From Ruixingdingia sedimenti (GTDB lineage Bacteria > Pseudomonadota > Alphaproteobacteria > Rhodobacterales > Rhodobacteraceae), in assembly GCF_031432425.1 (NCBI RefSeq), contig NZ_JAVKPH010000007.1, positions 1 to 64,000 of the forward strand: a stretch of DNA of 64,000 bases. The letters are read 5' to 3'. Position numbers and translations under genes: made by a program. Shown here one piece after another: positions 19,868 through 27,926 of the stretch. How positions within the stretch are numbered: position 1 is the first letter of the stretch; every line of letters begins with the position of its first letter. The notes beneath the pieces were generated by a model. It searched no databases, had not been told where the DNA came from, and worked only from the letters and a program-made list of their open reading frames with translations.

Positions 19868-20842
19868 ATGACCACGAAGCTCAAAGTCCGACAGGTCGAA
19901 GCCTTCAGGGCCGTGATGCAGCTTGGCAGCATGACGCTGGCCTCGGAACAGCTCGGCGTGTCGCAACCCGCGATCAGCCGCCTGATCTCCGACTTTCAGG
20001 AGGCGGTGGGCTACAAGCTCTTCACCCGCAAGCGCCACGGCATCCTGCCGACCGAGGACGCATGGCGGCTTTATCAGGAAGTCGAGAACGTCTTTACCGG
20101 CCTCGACGAACTCAGCCGCCGCGCCGCCGCGATCAAGAACCTGGAAATCAGCCATATCCGCATTTCGGCCGTCAGCGTGTCGGGCAGCAACCTGTTGCCG
20201 CAGGTGATCGCGGATTTCGTGAAGATCTATCAGGGGGTGAAGATCACGCTCGACATTTCGCGCCACGACAGGGTTCTGGAAACGCTGCTGTCGCGGCGGG
20301 CGGATGTGGGGATCATCTCGGGCAGCGATTTCACCGACGACCTGACGCGCGTCGCCCTGTCGCAGCGCCCCGCGATCTGCATCCTGCCCGAGGGGCATTT
20401 CCTGGCCGACCGCCCGGTGATCAAGGCCAAGGATCTGGCCGGCCTGCCCTTCGTCAGCTTTCCGCATGATGCGAATTTCCGCTTTCGCGTCGACAACCTG
20501 TTCGAACGCGCGGGCGTCGAACGCGACCTGCGGATAGAGGGCGGCACCCACGAATCGGTCTGCAACCTTGTTGCGGTGGGGCTCGGCGTGTCGATCATCA
20601 GCCCGTTCACCGCCCTGCTGCGGTCGCGCCTGCCGATCGTGGCGCGGCCGTTCCAGCCGGACCTGAACCTCGAAATCGGCCTGCTGTGGGACGAATCGCA
20701 CATGTCCTCGGCCACGCGGCTGTTCACGGAATTCATGATCGACTGGTTCAAGAAGAACGAGGAAGCGATCTGCACGCTGGAGCCTCCGCCCCTGCGGCCC
20801 GCCGGCGTCCACCAGTTGCGCCGGCACGCAGCGCAGTCCTAG
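19868..20842 (+). CDS. LysR family transcriptional regulator
   Basis: A 324-residue LTTR. The N-terminal winged helix-turn-helix (VRQVEAFRAVMQLGSMTLASEQLGVSQPAISRLISDFQ, given here only as its start and end, residues 7-44) resembles opine-catabolism regulators of the NocR/OccR branch. The LysR_substrate domain follows (about 95-300), with the ISRHDRVLETLLSRRADVGI and CNLVAVGLGVSIISP segments. It is divergent from bisC and convergent with the acyl-CoA ligase operon. By position it probably controls the whole catabolic island in response to the imported compound or a metabolite. Confidence 0.9.
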   Translation: MTTKLKVRQVEAFRAVMQLGSMTLASEQLGVSQPAISRLISDFQEAVGYKLFTRKRHGILPTEDAWRLYQEVENVFTGLDELSRRAAAIKNLEISHIRISAVSVSGSNLLPQVIADFVKIYQGVKITLDISRHDRVLETLLSRRADVGIISGSDFTDDLTRVALSQRPAICILPEGHFLADRPVIKAKDLAGLPFVSFPHDANFRFRVDNLFERAGVERDLRIEGGTHESVCNLVAVGLGVSIISPFTALLRSRLPIVARPFQPDLNLEIGLLWDESHMSSATRLFTEFMIDWFKKNEEAICTLEPPPLRPAGVHQLRRHAAQS

Positions 20843-20858
20843 GGGAACGGAGGCAACC

Positions 20859-22388
20859 CTACCCCCTCGCCATATCCCGCAGGTCGGTCTTCAGCACCTT
20901 GCCCATCGGGTTCTTGGGCAGCGCGTCGATGAAGTGCCATTTGCGGGGCACCGCGTAATCGGCCAGATCCCGGGCGCAATGGGCGCGCAGCGCGGCGATG
21001 TCGGCCCCCTGCCCGTCATGCAGGACGACGAAGGCCGCCACATCCTCGCCAAGGTCGGGGTGCGGCACGGCGACCACCGCGGCCTCTTTCACCGCCGGGT
21101 GGCGGTACAGCACCTGTTCCACCGCCACCGACGCGATCTTGAGCCCGCCGCGGTTGATGATGTCCTTCTTGCGGTCGCGGAAGGACAGAAAGCCATCGCC
21201 ATCCAGCACCCCGGCATCCCCGGTCAGCACCCGCCGCCCGGCAAAGGCCCGCGCCGTCGCCTGCGGATCGCGGTAATAGCCGAGCGCGACCGCAGGCGAA
21301 GTCACCGCGATCTCGCCCTCCGCACCCGGCGGCAGGGGATGGCCCGCGTCGTCCACGATCTCTATCCGGCAATGCGGCATGGCGCGGCCGATGGAACCGG
21401 GATGCGCCGCGCGTTCCTCGGGGTACAGCACCGTCCCCGCGGGGCCGCTTTCCGTCAGGCCGTAGATCTGCACCTGATCCGCGCCCGGCCATGTCTCGCG
21501 CAGGCGGCGGGCGACCTCTGGCGGCAGGGGCGCGCCGCCGCTGGCGATGCGCCGCACGCGGGACAGGTCGTGGCGCGCGGGGTCGAACGCCTGCTGCATG
21601 AAATGCAGCACGGACGGCACGCCGTGGTAGAAATTCGTCCCTTCTGCCCCGATCAGGCGCAGGCGTTCGTCATTGTCCACCATACCTTCCAGCACCAGCC
21701 CCGCGCCCGCGACCCAAGCGGACATCGCGGCGATGTTCAGGACCGAACTGGTGAACAGCGGAAACCCCGCCTGATACACATCCCCCGCCCGCAGGCCCAA
21801 GGCCGCGCCGCAGCACATCCCCGCCGCGATCATCGTGCGCTGCGAGGCCATCACCGCCTTGGGTCGCGCCGTGGTGCCCGAGGTGAACAGCAGGCAACCG
21901 AGCGCATCGGGCGAGATAGCACGTTCATAGGGCAGCGCAGGCGCATCCTCGGGGTCGGGCCAACCCGCGCCGATCACCACCTGCCGCAACGCAGGCGCAA
22001 GTGCTGCGAAACGCGGGGCGGAGGCCGGATCGGTCAGCAGGAAGGCCGGTTCCACCAGATCCAGATTGGCCGCAAGCTCCGTATCCGCCGCGCGAGTGTT
22101 CAGCGCCACCACCACCCCGCCAAGCGCCAGCGCGCCAAGGGCGGTCAGCATGAACTCCCGCCCCGCATCGTTGGTCAGGAACACCGCCAGCCGGTCGCCG
22201 GGGCGCAGGCCCATCGCCCACAGCGCCCCCGCCATCCGGTCGGCCAGCCGGTCCAGATCGGCGAACCCGTACCGCCGGCGCCCGCCCGCCCAGGCCTGCA
22301 CCGACAGCGCGAAACCACCCGGGTCCTGCGCCGCGCGCGCGGCGATCAGGTCGCGGATGGTCAGCGGGGCCAGCGCCTCGGGCGTCAT
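20859..22388 (-). CDS. AMP-forming acyl-CoA ligase
   Basis: A 509-residue ANL-superfamily adenylating enzyme. Motif A3 is CLLFTSGTTARPKAVM, with YGLTESGP (A5), TGDAGVLDGDG (A7), RDRKKDIINRGGLKI (A8) and the catalytic C-terminal lysine in NPMGKVLKTDL (A10). It converts a carboxylic acid to its CoA thioester through an acyl-AMP; the acid is unknown. It begins 2 nt after the glyoxalase-fold gene and belongs to the binding-protein operon. Together with the hydratase at 10457 this suggests CoA-dependent degradation of the carbon skeleton. Confidence 0.88.
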   Translation of the reverse strand: MTPEALAPLTIRDLIAARAAQDPGGFALSVQAWAGGRRRYGFADLDRLADRMAGALWAMGLRPGDRLAVFLTNDAGREFMLTALGALALGGVVVALNTRAADTELAANLDLVEPAFLLTDPASAPRFAALAPALRQVVIGAGWPDPEDAPALPYERAISPDALGCLLFTSGTTARPKAVMASQRTMIAAGMCCGAALGLRAGDVYQAGFPLFTSSVLNIAAMSAWVAGAGLVLEGMVDNDERLRLIGAEGTNFYHGVPSVLHFMQQAFDPARHDLSRVRRIASGGAPLPPEVARRLRETWPGADQVQIYGLTESGPAGTVLYPEERAAHPGSIGRAMPHCRIEIVDDAGHPLPPGAEGEIAVTSPAVALGYYRDPQATARAFAGRRVLTGDAGVLDGDGFLSFRDRKKDIINRGGLKIASVAVEQVLYRHPAVKEAAVVAVPHPDLGEDVAAFVVLHDGQGADIAALRAHCARDLADYAVPRKWHFIDALPKNPMGKVLKTDLRDMARG

Positions 22389-22390
22389 TG

Positions 22391-23308
22391 TCAGCGCAGG
22401 CGGGGCCAGGGCAGGCCCGCGCCGGTTTCGGCAAAGACGATGGTGCCGCCAAGTGCCGGCCCGCCCGCGACGGACACCCAGCCCTCGCCCCGCACAAGGC
22501 CGGTGCCGCCCACCCGCCGCGCCAGCGTCGCCGCCGTGGCCGCCGCATCGCGCACCCGCAGCACATAGCCCGCGATCGCCGGCAGGGGCGGCAGATCCGT
22601 CAGCACCGGCGCCGCCGCCACCGCGGGCAACAGCACGATGCGCCCGGCCGCCAGTTCCAGCACACGGCCGGCCCCGGCCGCCACCGGCGCCACCCCGGTG
22701 AAGGCCCCGATCCGCGCCGCCGAATCCGCCGGATCGGGGACGACGAACACCACATCCTCCAGCGCCTCGGCCCCGTTGGCATGGGTCAGCCAGCGATCCT
22801 GCCACAGCAGGTCGGGCGTCTCGTGCCGCACCATGATCAGCCGCGCCTCGGGCATCTTGTCGCGCGGGGAAATGGCGAGGGTGAAGCGCGCCAGTTCCTC
22901 GCCCGCCTCGGTCGGCACCATGCGCTGGTAGTTCATGTTCGACGCCGGGCTGAACCCGGCCCCGTTCAGCCGTTCGGCCTGATACACCGGATCGGGCGAC
23001 CCGAGCGCCAGCAGATGCAGCCCGACATGCCGCGCCAGCTGTTCCCGGAACGCCGCCACCTGCGCCGATCCGTCGAACAGCGCGCCAGAGATTTCCAGAT
23101 ACCCCCGCCCCGGCAGCATGATGCAATGGTTCGCCATGCCGGTTTCGGCCAGCACGCCCTCGGCATTCGGCGCCAGTTGCTTGGACCGCGGCGCAAGCGT
23201 GAACCCCAGTTGTTCCAGCCGCGCGGCGGCGGCATCGAGGTCGGCGGCGCTATGCGCGATATGATCGGGCCAGAGCGCATCGCGCGCAGTCGGCAGGGCT
23301 TCGCTCAT
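22391..23308 (-). CDS. Glyoxalase-like (VOC-fold) protein
   Basis: A 305-residue protein of the glyoxalase-like domain family. WPDHIAHSAADLDAAAARLEQLGF at the start and NHCIMLPGRGYLEISG give the first beta-alpha-beta unit with a candidate metal histidine. A second, weaker module covers about residues 155-300. Such proteins include isomerases, lyases and dioxygenase-fold proteins of unknown reaction. It lies between the binding-protein gene (54 nt upstream) and the CoA ligase, so it probably acts on an intermediate of the same route. Confidence 0.72.
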   Translation of the reverse strand: MSEALPTARDALWPDHIAHSAADLDAAAARLEQLGFTLAPRSKQLAPNAEGVLAETGMANHCIMLPGRGYLEISGALFDGSAQVAAFREQLARHVGLHLLALGSPDPVYQAERLNGAGFSPASNMNYQRMVPTEAGEELARFTLAISPRDKMPEARLIMVRHETPDLLWQDRWLTHANGAEALEDVVFVVPDPADSAARIGAFTGVAPVAAGAGRVLELAAGRIVLLPAVAAAPVLTDLPPLPAIAGYVLRVRDAAATAATLARRVGGTGLVRGEGWVSVAGGPALGGTIVFAETGAGLPWPRLR

Positions 23309-23362
23309 CTGATCCCTCTTTGCTTGGCGCCGGCCCGCGCGACACGGGCCGGCAGTCTGTCA

Positions 23363-24973
23363 TCAGCCGCGCCAGGCGTGCGCGAGCGAACCGAACGACC
23401 CGATCGCGCCCACCGTGTGGTCGTGCACATCGGCCTTCGACACGCTGGACCGGTTGGTGGCGATCATCGGCAGCGACGGCAGGTCTGTCATCACGATCCG
23501 CTGGAAATCGGCATAGAGCTGCTTGCGCTTGTCCAGATCCATCTCCAGCCGCGCGGCTTCGAGGATCTGGTCCACCTCGGGGTTGGCATAGCCGGACCCG
23601 TTGGAGAAGGCGACGCCCTCCTTGATGTTGGACGACACGAAGAAACGGTGCACCCCGATGGTCGGATCGGGGCCCGAGGTGCCGACGACGATGCTCATGT
23701 CGAAATCGCGCGCGGTGTAGATGCGCTTGACGAAGCCCGCCATGTCCGCGGTGCGGATGGTCAGGTTGATGCCGATCTGGCGGAACTGTTCGCGCATGTA
23801 TTCGGATGCGCGCAGCGGTTCATCTCCCCAGGGCAGCGGGTCGATGGTCAGGTCGAACCGCAGGCCGCCGTTGCCGCGCGGATAGCCCGCCTCGTCCAGC
23901 AGTTCCTCGGCCTTCTTCAGATCGGGCGCATAGGTCGGCACGCCCTCGGCGGTATAGAAATCGGCCTGTTCCTGATGCAGCGGCCCCGTCGCGGCATAGC
24001 CGAAGCCGAACCAGACGTTTTCCAGCAGCCAGTTCATGTCCATCGCATGGGCGATGGCCTGCCGGACCTTGGGGTTGCTCAGGATCGGGCCGCGCAGGTT
24101 GAAGTCGATGAAGGCCATGCTGAGGATGGTCTCATACCCCTTCTGCGTGACCGCAAAGCCCGGATCCGCCTGCAACCGCAGCACGTCGAGCGGCGGGATC
24201 ATGCTGAACGACACCAGATCGGCCTCGCCCGTTTCCAGCATCGCGGTGCGCGTCGCGCTGTCGGACACATAGCGGAACACGACGCGATCCAGATAGGGCT
24301 TGCCGGTATCCCAGTAGTCGGGGTTCCGTTCCATCACGATGCTTTCGCCGACGGTATATTCCACCAGCTTGAACGGCCCCGTGCCCACGGGTTTCGTGTT
24401 GTGCGGGTTCTGCATGATGTCGGTGCCCTGATACAGGTGCGCCGGCATCATCGGCGATTCCACCGCGTCGAGCGATTTCAGGATCGCCGGCGCCGGGCGG
24501 CTGAGCACCAGCACCGCGGTGTGGTCGTCGGGGGTTTCCACCGCCGTCACGGGTTCGAACGTCACGCGGCCGCGGCCGTGGTGGACCTTCAGGATCTCCA
24601 TGAAGGTGAAGGCCACGTCCTTGGCGGTGAAGGGCGCGCCGTCGTGCCATTTCACCCCCTGCCGCAGGTTGAAGGTGATGCGCAGCCCGTCCTCGGATAC
24701 CTCCCAGGATTCGGCCAGTGCCGGGCGCATGACCATGCCGAAGTCATAGTCCACCAGCCCGTCGAAGAACTTGGCCCCGAGGTTGGTTTCCGGCCCGGCG
24801 GTGGTGATCGCCGAGGTCAGGTAGGACGGCGGCGGCCAGGCCACCACGGTGACGATCCCGCCGGGCTTGGGATCGGCCGCCCATCCCTGCCCGGGCAGGG
24901 CCAGGGCGAGCGCGCCAAGGGCCGTGGTGCCGAGAAAGGTCCGGCGATGCATTCTAGTCGACAGGGCTGCCAT
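23363..24973 (-). CDS. Peptide-type ABC transporter substrate-binding protein (SBP family 5)
   Basis: A 536-residue periplasmic binding protein. The N-terminus has a Tat-like signal (HRRTFLGTTALGALALALPGQGWA, split here: RR at 9-10, hydrophobic core 12-27). The mature part shows SBP_bac_5 features: NLRQGVKWHDGAPFTAKDVAF, GTGPFKLVEY, NPKVRQAIAHAMD and DKRKQLYADFQRI. The start at 24973 follows GGAGG at the right distance; longer starts do not. It likely delivers substrate to the DppBCDF-type transporter at 13292-17106, which lacks its own binding protein gene. First of a three-gene operon. Confidence 0.9.
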   Translation of the reverse strand: MAALSTRMHRRTFLGTTALGALALALPGQGWAADPKPGGIVTVVAWPPPSYLTSAITTAGPETNLGAKFFDGLVDYDFGMVMRPALAESWEVSEDGLRITFNLRQGVKWHDGAPFTAKDVAFTFMEILKVHHGRGRVTFEPVTAVETPDDHTAVLVLSRPAPAILKSLDAVESPMMPAHLYQGTDIMQNPHNTKPVGTGPFKLVEYTVGESIVMERNPDYWDTGKPYLDRVVFRYVSDSATRTAMLETGEADLVSFSMIPPLDVLRLQADPGFAVTQKGYETILSMAFIDFNLRGPILSNPKVRQAIAHAMDMNWLLENVWFGFGYAATGPLHQEQADFYTAEGVPTYAPDLKKAEELLDEAGYPRGNGGLRFDLTIDPLPWGDEPLRASEYMREQFRQIGINLTIRTADMAGFVKRIYTARDFDMSIVVGTSGPDPTIGVHRFFVSSNIKEGVAFSNGSGYANPEVDQILEAARLEMDLDKRKQLYADFQRIVMTDLPSLPMIATNRSSVSKADVHDHTVGAIGSFGSLAHAWRG

Positions 24974-25300
24974 GCGAACATCCTCCGAGGGGAACACCAT
25001 GCGACCGCCCGGCAGGGGGGTAGCGGCTTGGAACCTGCCCCCGGGTCCAGCGCGTGCAGCCGTCACGTCAACATGCGTATGACATAGCTTTTATCGAGTC
25101 AACGTAAAGTTGGAATGACGAACTGTTATATGTCAGCCGCCGGAAGCGGGCCACAGCCTCCGGTTAAATATAATGTGCAATAGGTATTGTGCATATGTTG
25201 ACACCACGCACGTTATATAATACGCAGGGCGGGACCGGCCGTCCCATGCCGCCGCCGCGGTGCGCCGGTCGGGCATGGCCGGCAATTCCGCAGGAAAAAC
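24974..25300. promoter_or_regulatory. Divergent control region between binding-protein operon and FAD oxidoreductase
   Basis: This 327-bp gene-free stretch drops in GC content between 25070 and 25225. It holds the AACTGTTATATG box (25121-25132) also seen before dppB. It also holds an imperfect operator-like inverted repeat, TGTGCAATA-GG-TATTGTGCA (25174-25193), and a TATAAT at 25215-25220 suitable as a -10 for the rightward FAD gene. Leftward promoter elements for the binding protein are not clear. Confidence 0.45.
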
Positions 25301-26629
25301 ATGGGCGAAGCACAGCATTCCGGTAACTTCGACGTCCTGCCGCCCGCGGCCGATGTCGTGATCGTCGGCGGCGGGATCGTCGGCGTCAGCACCGCCTATT
25401 TTCTGGCGAAGAAGGGCCTCTCGGTCGTCCTGTGCGAAAAGGGCGGGTTGGGCGAGGAACAATCCAGCCGCAACTGGGGCTGGGTGCGCAAGATGGGGCG
25501 CGACGTGCGGGAAATCCCGCTGATGATCCGCGCGATGGAGATCTGGAAGGATCTCAACGCCATCTGCGGCACCGAAACCGGTTTTCGCGTGCGCGGCATC
25601 ACCTATTTCTTCGACAAGGAAGGCGACGCCGCCCGCTATGACCCCTGGATGAAGGCGGTCGCGCCCTACGATCTGGACACCCGGCTGATCGGGCAGGCGG
25701 AAATCGACCGCATCGCGCCGGGCGCCACGCACAAATGGGCCGGCGCGCTGCATACGCCCAGCGACGGTTTCGCCGAACCGCATCTGGCCACCCGCGCCAT
25801 CGCCGCCGCCGCCCGCGCCGCCGGCGCCCATATCGTCGAGGCCTGCGCGGTGCGGGGGGTCGAAACCAGCGCCGGCACCATCAGCCATGCCGTCACCGAA
25901 CGGGGCACCGTCCGCTGCAACGCGGTGGTGCTGGCGGGCGGGTCTTGGTCCACCTTCTTTGCCCGCAACATGGGCGTGCGCCTGCCGCAGATGAAGATCC
26001 TGTCGCAGGTCGCGCGCACCCGGCCGCTGACGGGCGGGCCCATCGGCTGCGGTTCCGGCCCCGGCTTCGGGTTCCGCCAGCGGCTGGATGGCGGCTACAA
26101 CTTTTCCATGCGCGCGCTCAATCCGGTGGACATCACGCCGGACGGGTTCCGGTACTTCAAGGACTACATCCCGGCGCTGAAACACGAATGGCGCGGCATG
26201 CTGTTCCGTGTGGGCGAAGCCTCGGTGCGCGAAACGCTGACCGCGGCGCATTGGAAGCTCGACCAGCGCACGGTGTTCGAAAAGGTGCGCATCCTGCGGC
26301 CCAAGGCGTCGGACAAGGTGCTGAACCGGGCGCTGGCCAATATCCGGCGGATCTTTCCCCATCTGGGCGAAATCCAGGTGGCCGAACGCATGGCCGCATG
26401 GATCGACACCAGCCCCGACGCGATCCCGGTGATTTCCGGCGTGGACAGCCAGCCCGGCTTCTACATCGCCACCGGCTTTTCCGGCCATGGCTTCGGCCTC
26501 GGCCCGGCGGCGGGCGAGCTGATGGCCCAGATCGTCGCGGGCGAAACCCCGATGGTCGACATCACGCCCTTCCGCCACAGCCGCTTCATCGACGGTTCGC
26601 CCATCGAGCATTGGCCGGTAGCCTTCTGA
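25301..26629 (+). CDS. DadA-like FAD-dependent amino-acid oxidoreductase
   Basis: A 442-residue DAO-family flavoprotein. The dinucleotide fold ADVVIVGGGIVGVSTAYFLA (residues 17-36) and CEKGGLGEEQSSRNWGW are followed by VVLAGGSWSTFFA and the C-terminal FAD motif YIATGFSGHGFGLGPAAGEL. Relatives oxidise D-amino acids, N-methyl or secondary amines, or gamma-glutamylputrescine. No signal peptide is seen. ATG 25301 follows AGGA. It is divergent from the binding-protein operon, so it may deaminate the imported amino compound; that is inference. Confidence 0.85.
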   Translation: MGEAQHSGNFDVLPPAADVVIVGGGIVGVSTAYFLAKKGLSVVLCEKGGLGEEQSSRNWGWVRKMGRDVREIPLMIRAMEIWKDLNAICGTETGFRVRGITYFFDKEGDAARYDPWMKAVAPYDLDTRLIGQAEIDRIAPGATHKWAGALHTPSDGFAEPHLATRAIAAAARAAGAHIVEACAVRGVETSAGTISHAVTERGTVRCNAVVLAGGSWSTFFARNMGVRLPQMKILSQVARTRPLTGGPIGCGSGPGFGFRQRLDGGYNFSMRALNPVDITPDGFRYFKDYIPALKHEWRGMLFRVGEASVRETLTAAHWKLDQRTVFEKVRILRPKASDKVLNRALANIRRIFPHLGEIQVAERMAAWIDTSPDAIPVISGVDSQPGFYIATGFSGHGFGLGPAAGELMAQIVAGETPMVDITPFRHSRFIDGSPIEHWPVAF

Positions 26630-26634
26630 TCCCG

Positions 26635-26663
26635 TGGACCGGCGCGCGCGGGCGGGGCATAAT
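26635..26663 (+). promoter_or_regulatory. Predicted promoter giving leaderless dinB mRNA
   Basis: TGGACC (26635-26640), exact 17-bp spacer, CATAAT (26658-26663; five of six consensus bases). A start 7 nt downstream of the -10 falls on the A of the dinB ATG at 26670. There is no Shine-Dalgarno sequence and no room for one. No LexA-type GTTC/GAAC pair was seen. Confidence 0.5.
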
Positions 26664-26669
26664 CGGCCC

Positions 26670-27926
26670 ATGCTGCTGTGCCGCGCCTGCCTGACCCTAC
26701 ACGATGCGCCGGGCCCGCGCTGCCCGGCCTGCCGGTCGCCGCGCGTCACGCTGCATGCGGAACTTACCGCGCTCTCCATCGCGCATATCGACTGCGACGC
26801 CTTCTATGCCAGCGTGGAAAAGCGCGACGACCCCACCCTGCGCGACCGCCCGGTGATCGTCGGCGGCGGCCAGCGCGGGGTGGTATCGACCTGCTGTTAT
26901 ATTGCACGGATCAACGGCGTACGGTCGGCCATGCCGATGTTCCAGGCGCTGAAGCTCTGCCCCGAGGCGGTGGTGATCAAGCCCCGGATGGCGGTCTATG
27001 CCGAGGTTTCGCGCGCCATCCGGGGGATGATGGAGGATCTGACCCCCGCCATCGAACCCCTGTCGCTGGACGAGGCGTTTCTGGATCTGACGGGTACCGA
27101 ACGGCTGCACGGCGCGGCGCCCGCGCTGATGCTGGCGCGGCTGGTCGCGCGGATAGAGGCGGATCTGGGCGTCACCGCCTCGGTGGGGCTCTCGCACAAC
27201 AAGTTCCTCGCCAAGATCGCGTCGGACCTCGACAAGCCCCGGGGGTTTTCGGTGATCGGGCGGGCGGAAACCGATGCCTTTCTGGAAACGAAACCCGTGC
27301 GCATCATCTGGGGCGTGGGGCTGGCGACGCAGGGCGCGCTGGAACAGGCCGGCATCCGCACCCTCGCCGACCTGCGCCGGTGGGACCATGGGGACCTCGT
27401 GGCGCGCTTCGGCCAGACGGGCGAGCGGCTCTATCACCTTGCGCGCGGGCAGGATACGCGCCGCGTCAATGCCCATGCGCCGGTCAAGTCGATTTCCAAG
27501 GAAACCACCTTCAACGAGGATACCGCCAATGCCGACCTGCTGGACGGCCATCTGTGGCGGCTGGCCGAACAGGTGGCCGACCGCGCCAAGGCCAAGGCGC
27601 TGGCGGGGCGGACGGTGACGCTGAAACTGAAACGCGCCGACCACCGGATCGTGACGCGCCGCACCACCCTGCCCGCCCCCACCCAGATCGCCGACCGGAT
27701 CTATCGCACCGCGCGGGTGCTGTTCGACGGCGGCGCGGCGCAGGCGGGGCCGTTCCGGCTGATCGGGGTGGGGCTGTCGGACCTGACGCCCGAAAGCGCC
27801 GCCGACACCACCGGCGACCTGCTGGACCCCGGCGCAGGCCGCCGGGCGGCGGCGGAACGGGCGACCGACGCCATCCGCGCCCGGTTCGGCGCGCAGGCGA
27901 TCATCAAGGGCCGCGCGCTGCGCTAG
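26670..27926 (+). CDS. dinB: DNA polymerase IV (DinB) with N-terminal zinc ribbon
   Basis: A 418-residue Y-family translesion polymerase. The first 25 residues form a zinc-ribbon-like CRAC...CPAC motif not found in E. coli DinB. Then come the palm motifs AHIDCDAFYASVEK (metal aspartate and steric gate) and SLDEAFLDLT (catalytic D-E), the thumb helix-hairpin-helix region GVGLATQGALEQAGI and a little-finger domain ending KGRALR. It synthesises short patches opposite damaged bases. The start at 26670 coincides with a predicted transcription start. The TAG stop straddles an IS insertion point but is intact. Confidence 0.93.
   Translation: MLLCRACLTLHDAPGPRCPACRSPRVTLHAELTALSIAHIDCDAFYASVEKRDDPTLRDRPVIVGGGQRGVVSTCCYIARINGVRSAMPMFQALKLCPEAVVIKPRMAVYAEVSRAIRGMMEDLTPAIEPLSLDEAFLDLTGTERLHGAAPALMLARLVARIEADLGVTASVGLSHNKFLAKIASDLDKPRGFSVIGRAETDAFLETKPVRIIWGVGLATQGALEQAGIRTLADLRRWDHGDLVARFGQTGERLYHLARGQDTRRVNAHAPVKSISKETTFNEDTANADLLDGHLWRLAEQVADRAKAKALAGRTVTLKLKRADHRIVTRRTTLPAPTQIADRIYRTARVLFDGGAAQAGPFRLIGVGLSDLTPESAADTTGDLLDPGAGRRAAAERATDAIRARFGAQAIIKGRALR

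Noticed and set aside
19814..20827. 337-codon frame opposite the LysR gene
   Set aside because: The LysR reading has a helix-turn-helix and substrate domain; the antisense frame has none.
25121..25132. Second Zur box (GTTATATG) upstream of the binding-protein operon
   Set aside because: Only one half-site is present; the other arm lacks the ATAAC complement.
10457..26629. Reading the island as a DMSP demethylation (dmd) pathway because it has an acyl-CoA ligase and enoyl-CoA hydratases
   Set aside because: There is no DmdA-like demethylase or DmdC-like acyl-CoA dehydrogenase, and the PLP lyase and sulfurtransferase are not part of that route.
26581..26670. LexA box upstream of dinB
   Set aside because: No GTTC-N7-GTTC or GAAC-N7-GAAC arrangement is present; the only GTTC has no partner at the right distance.
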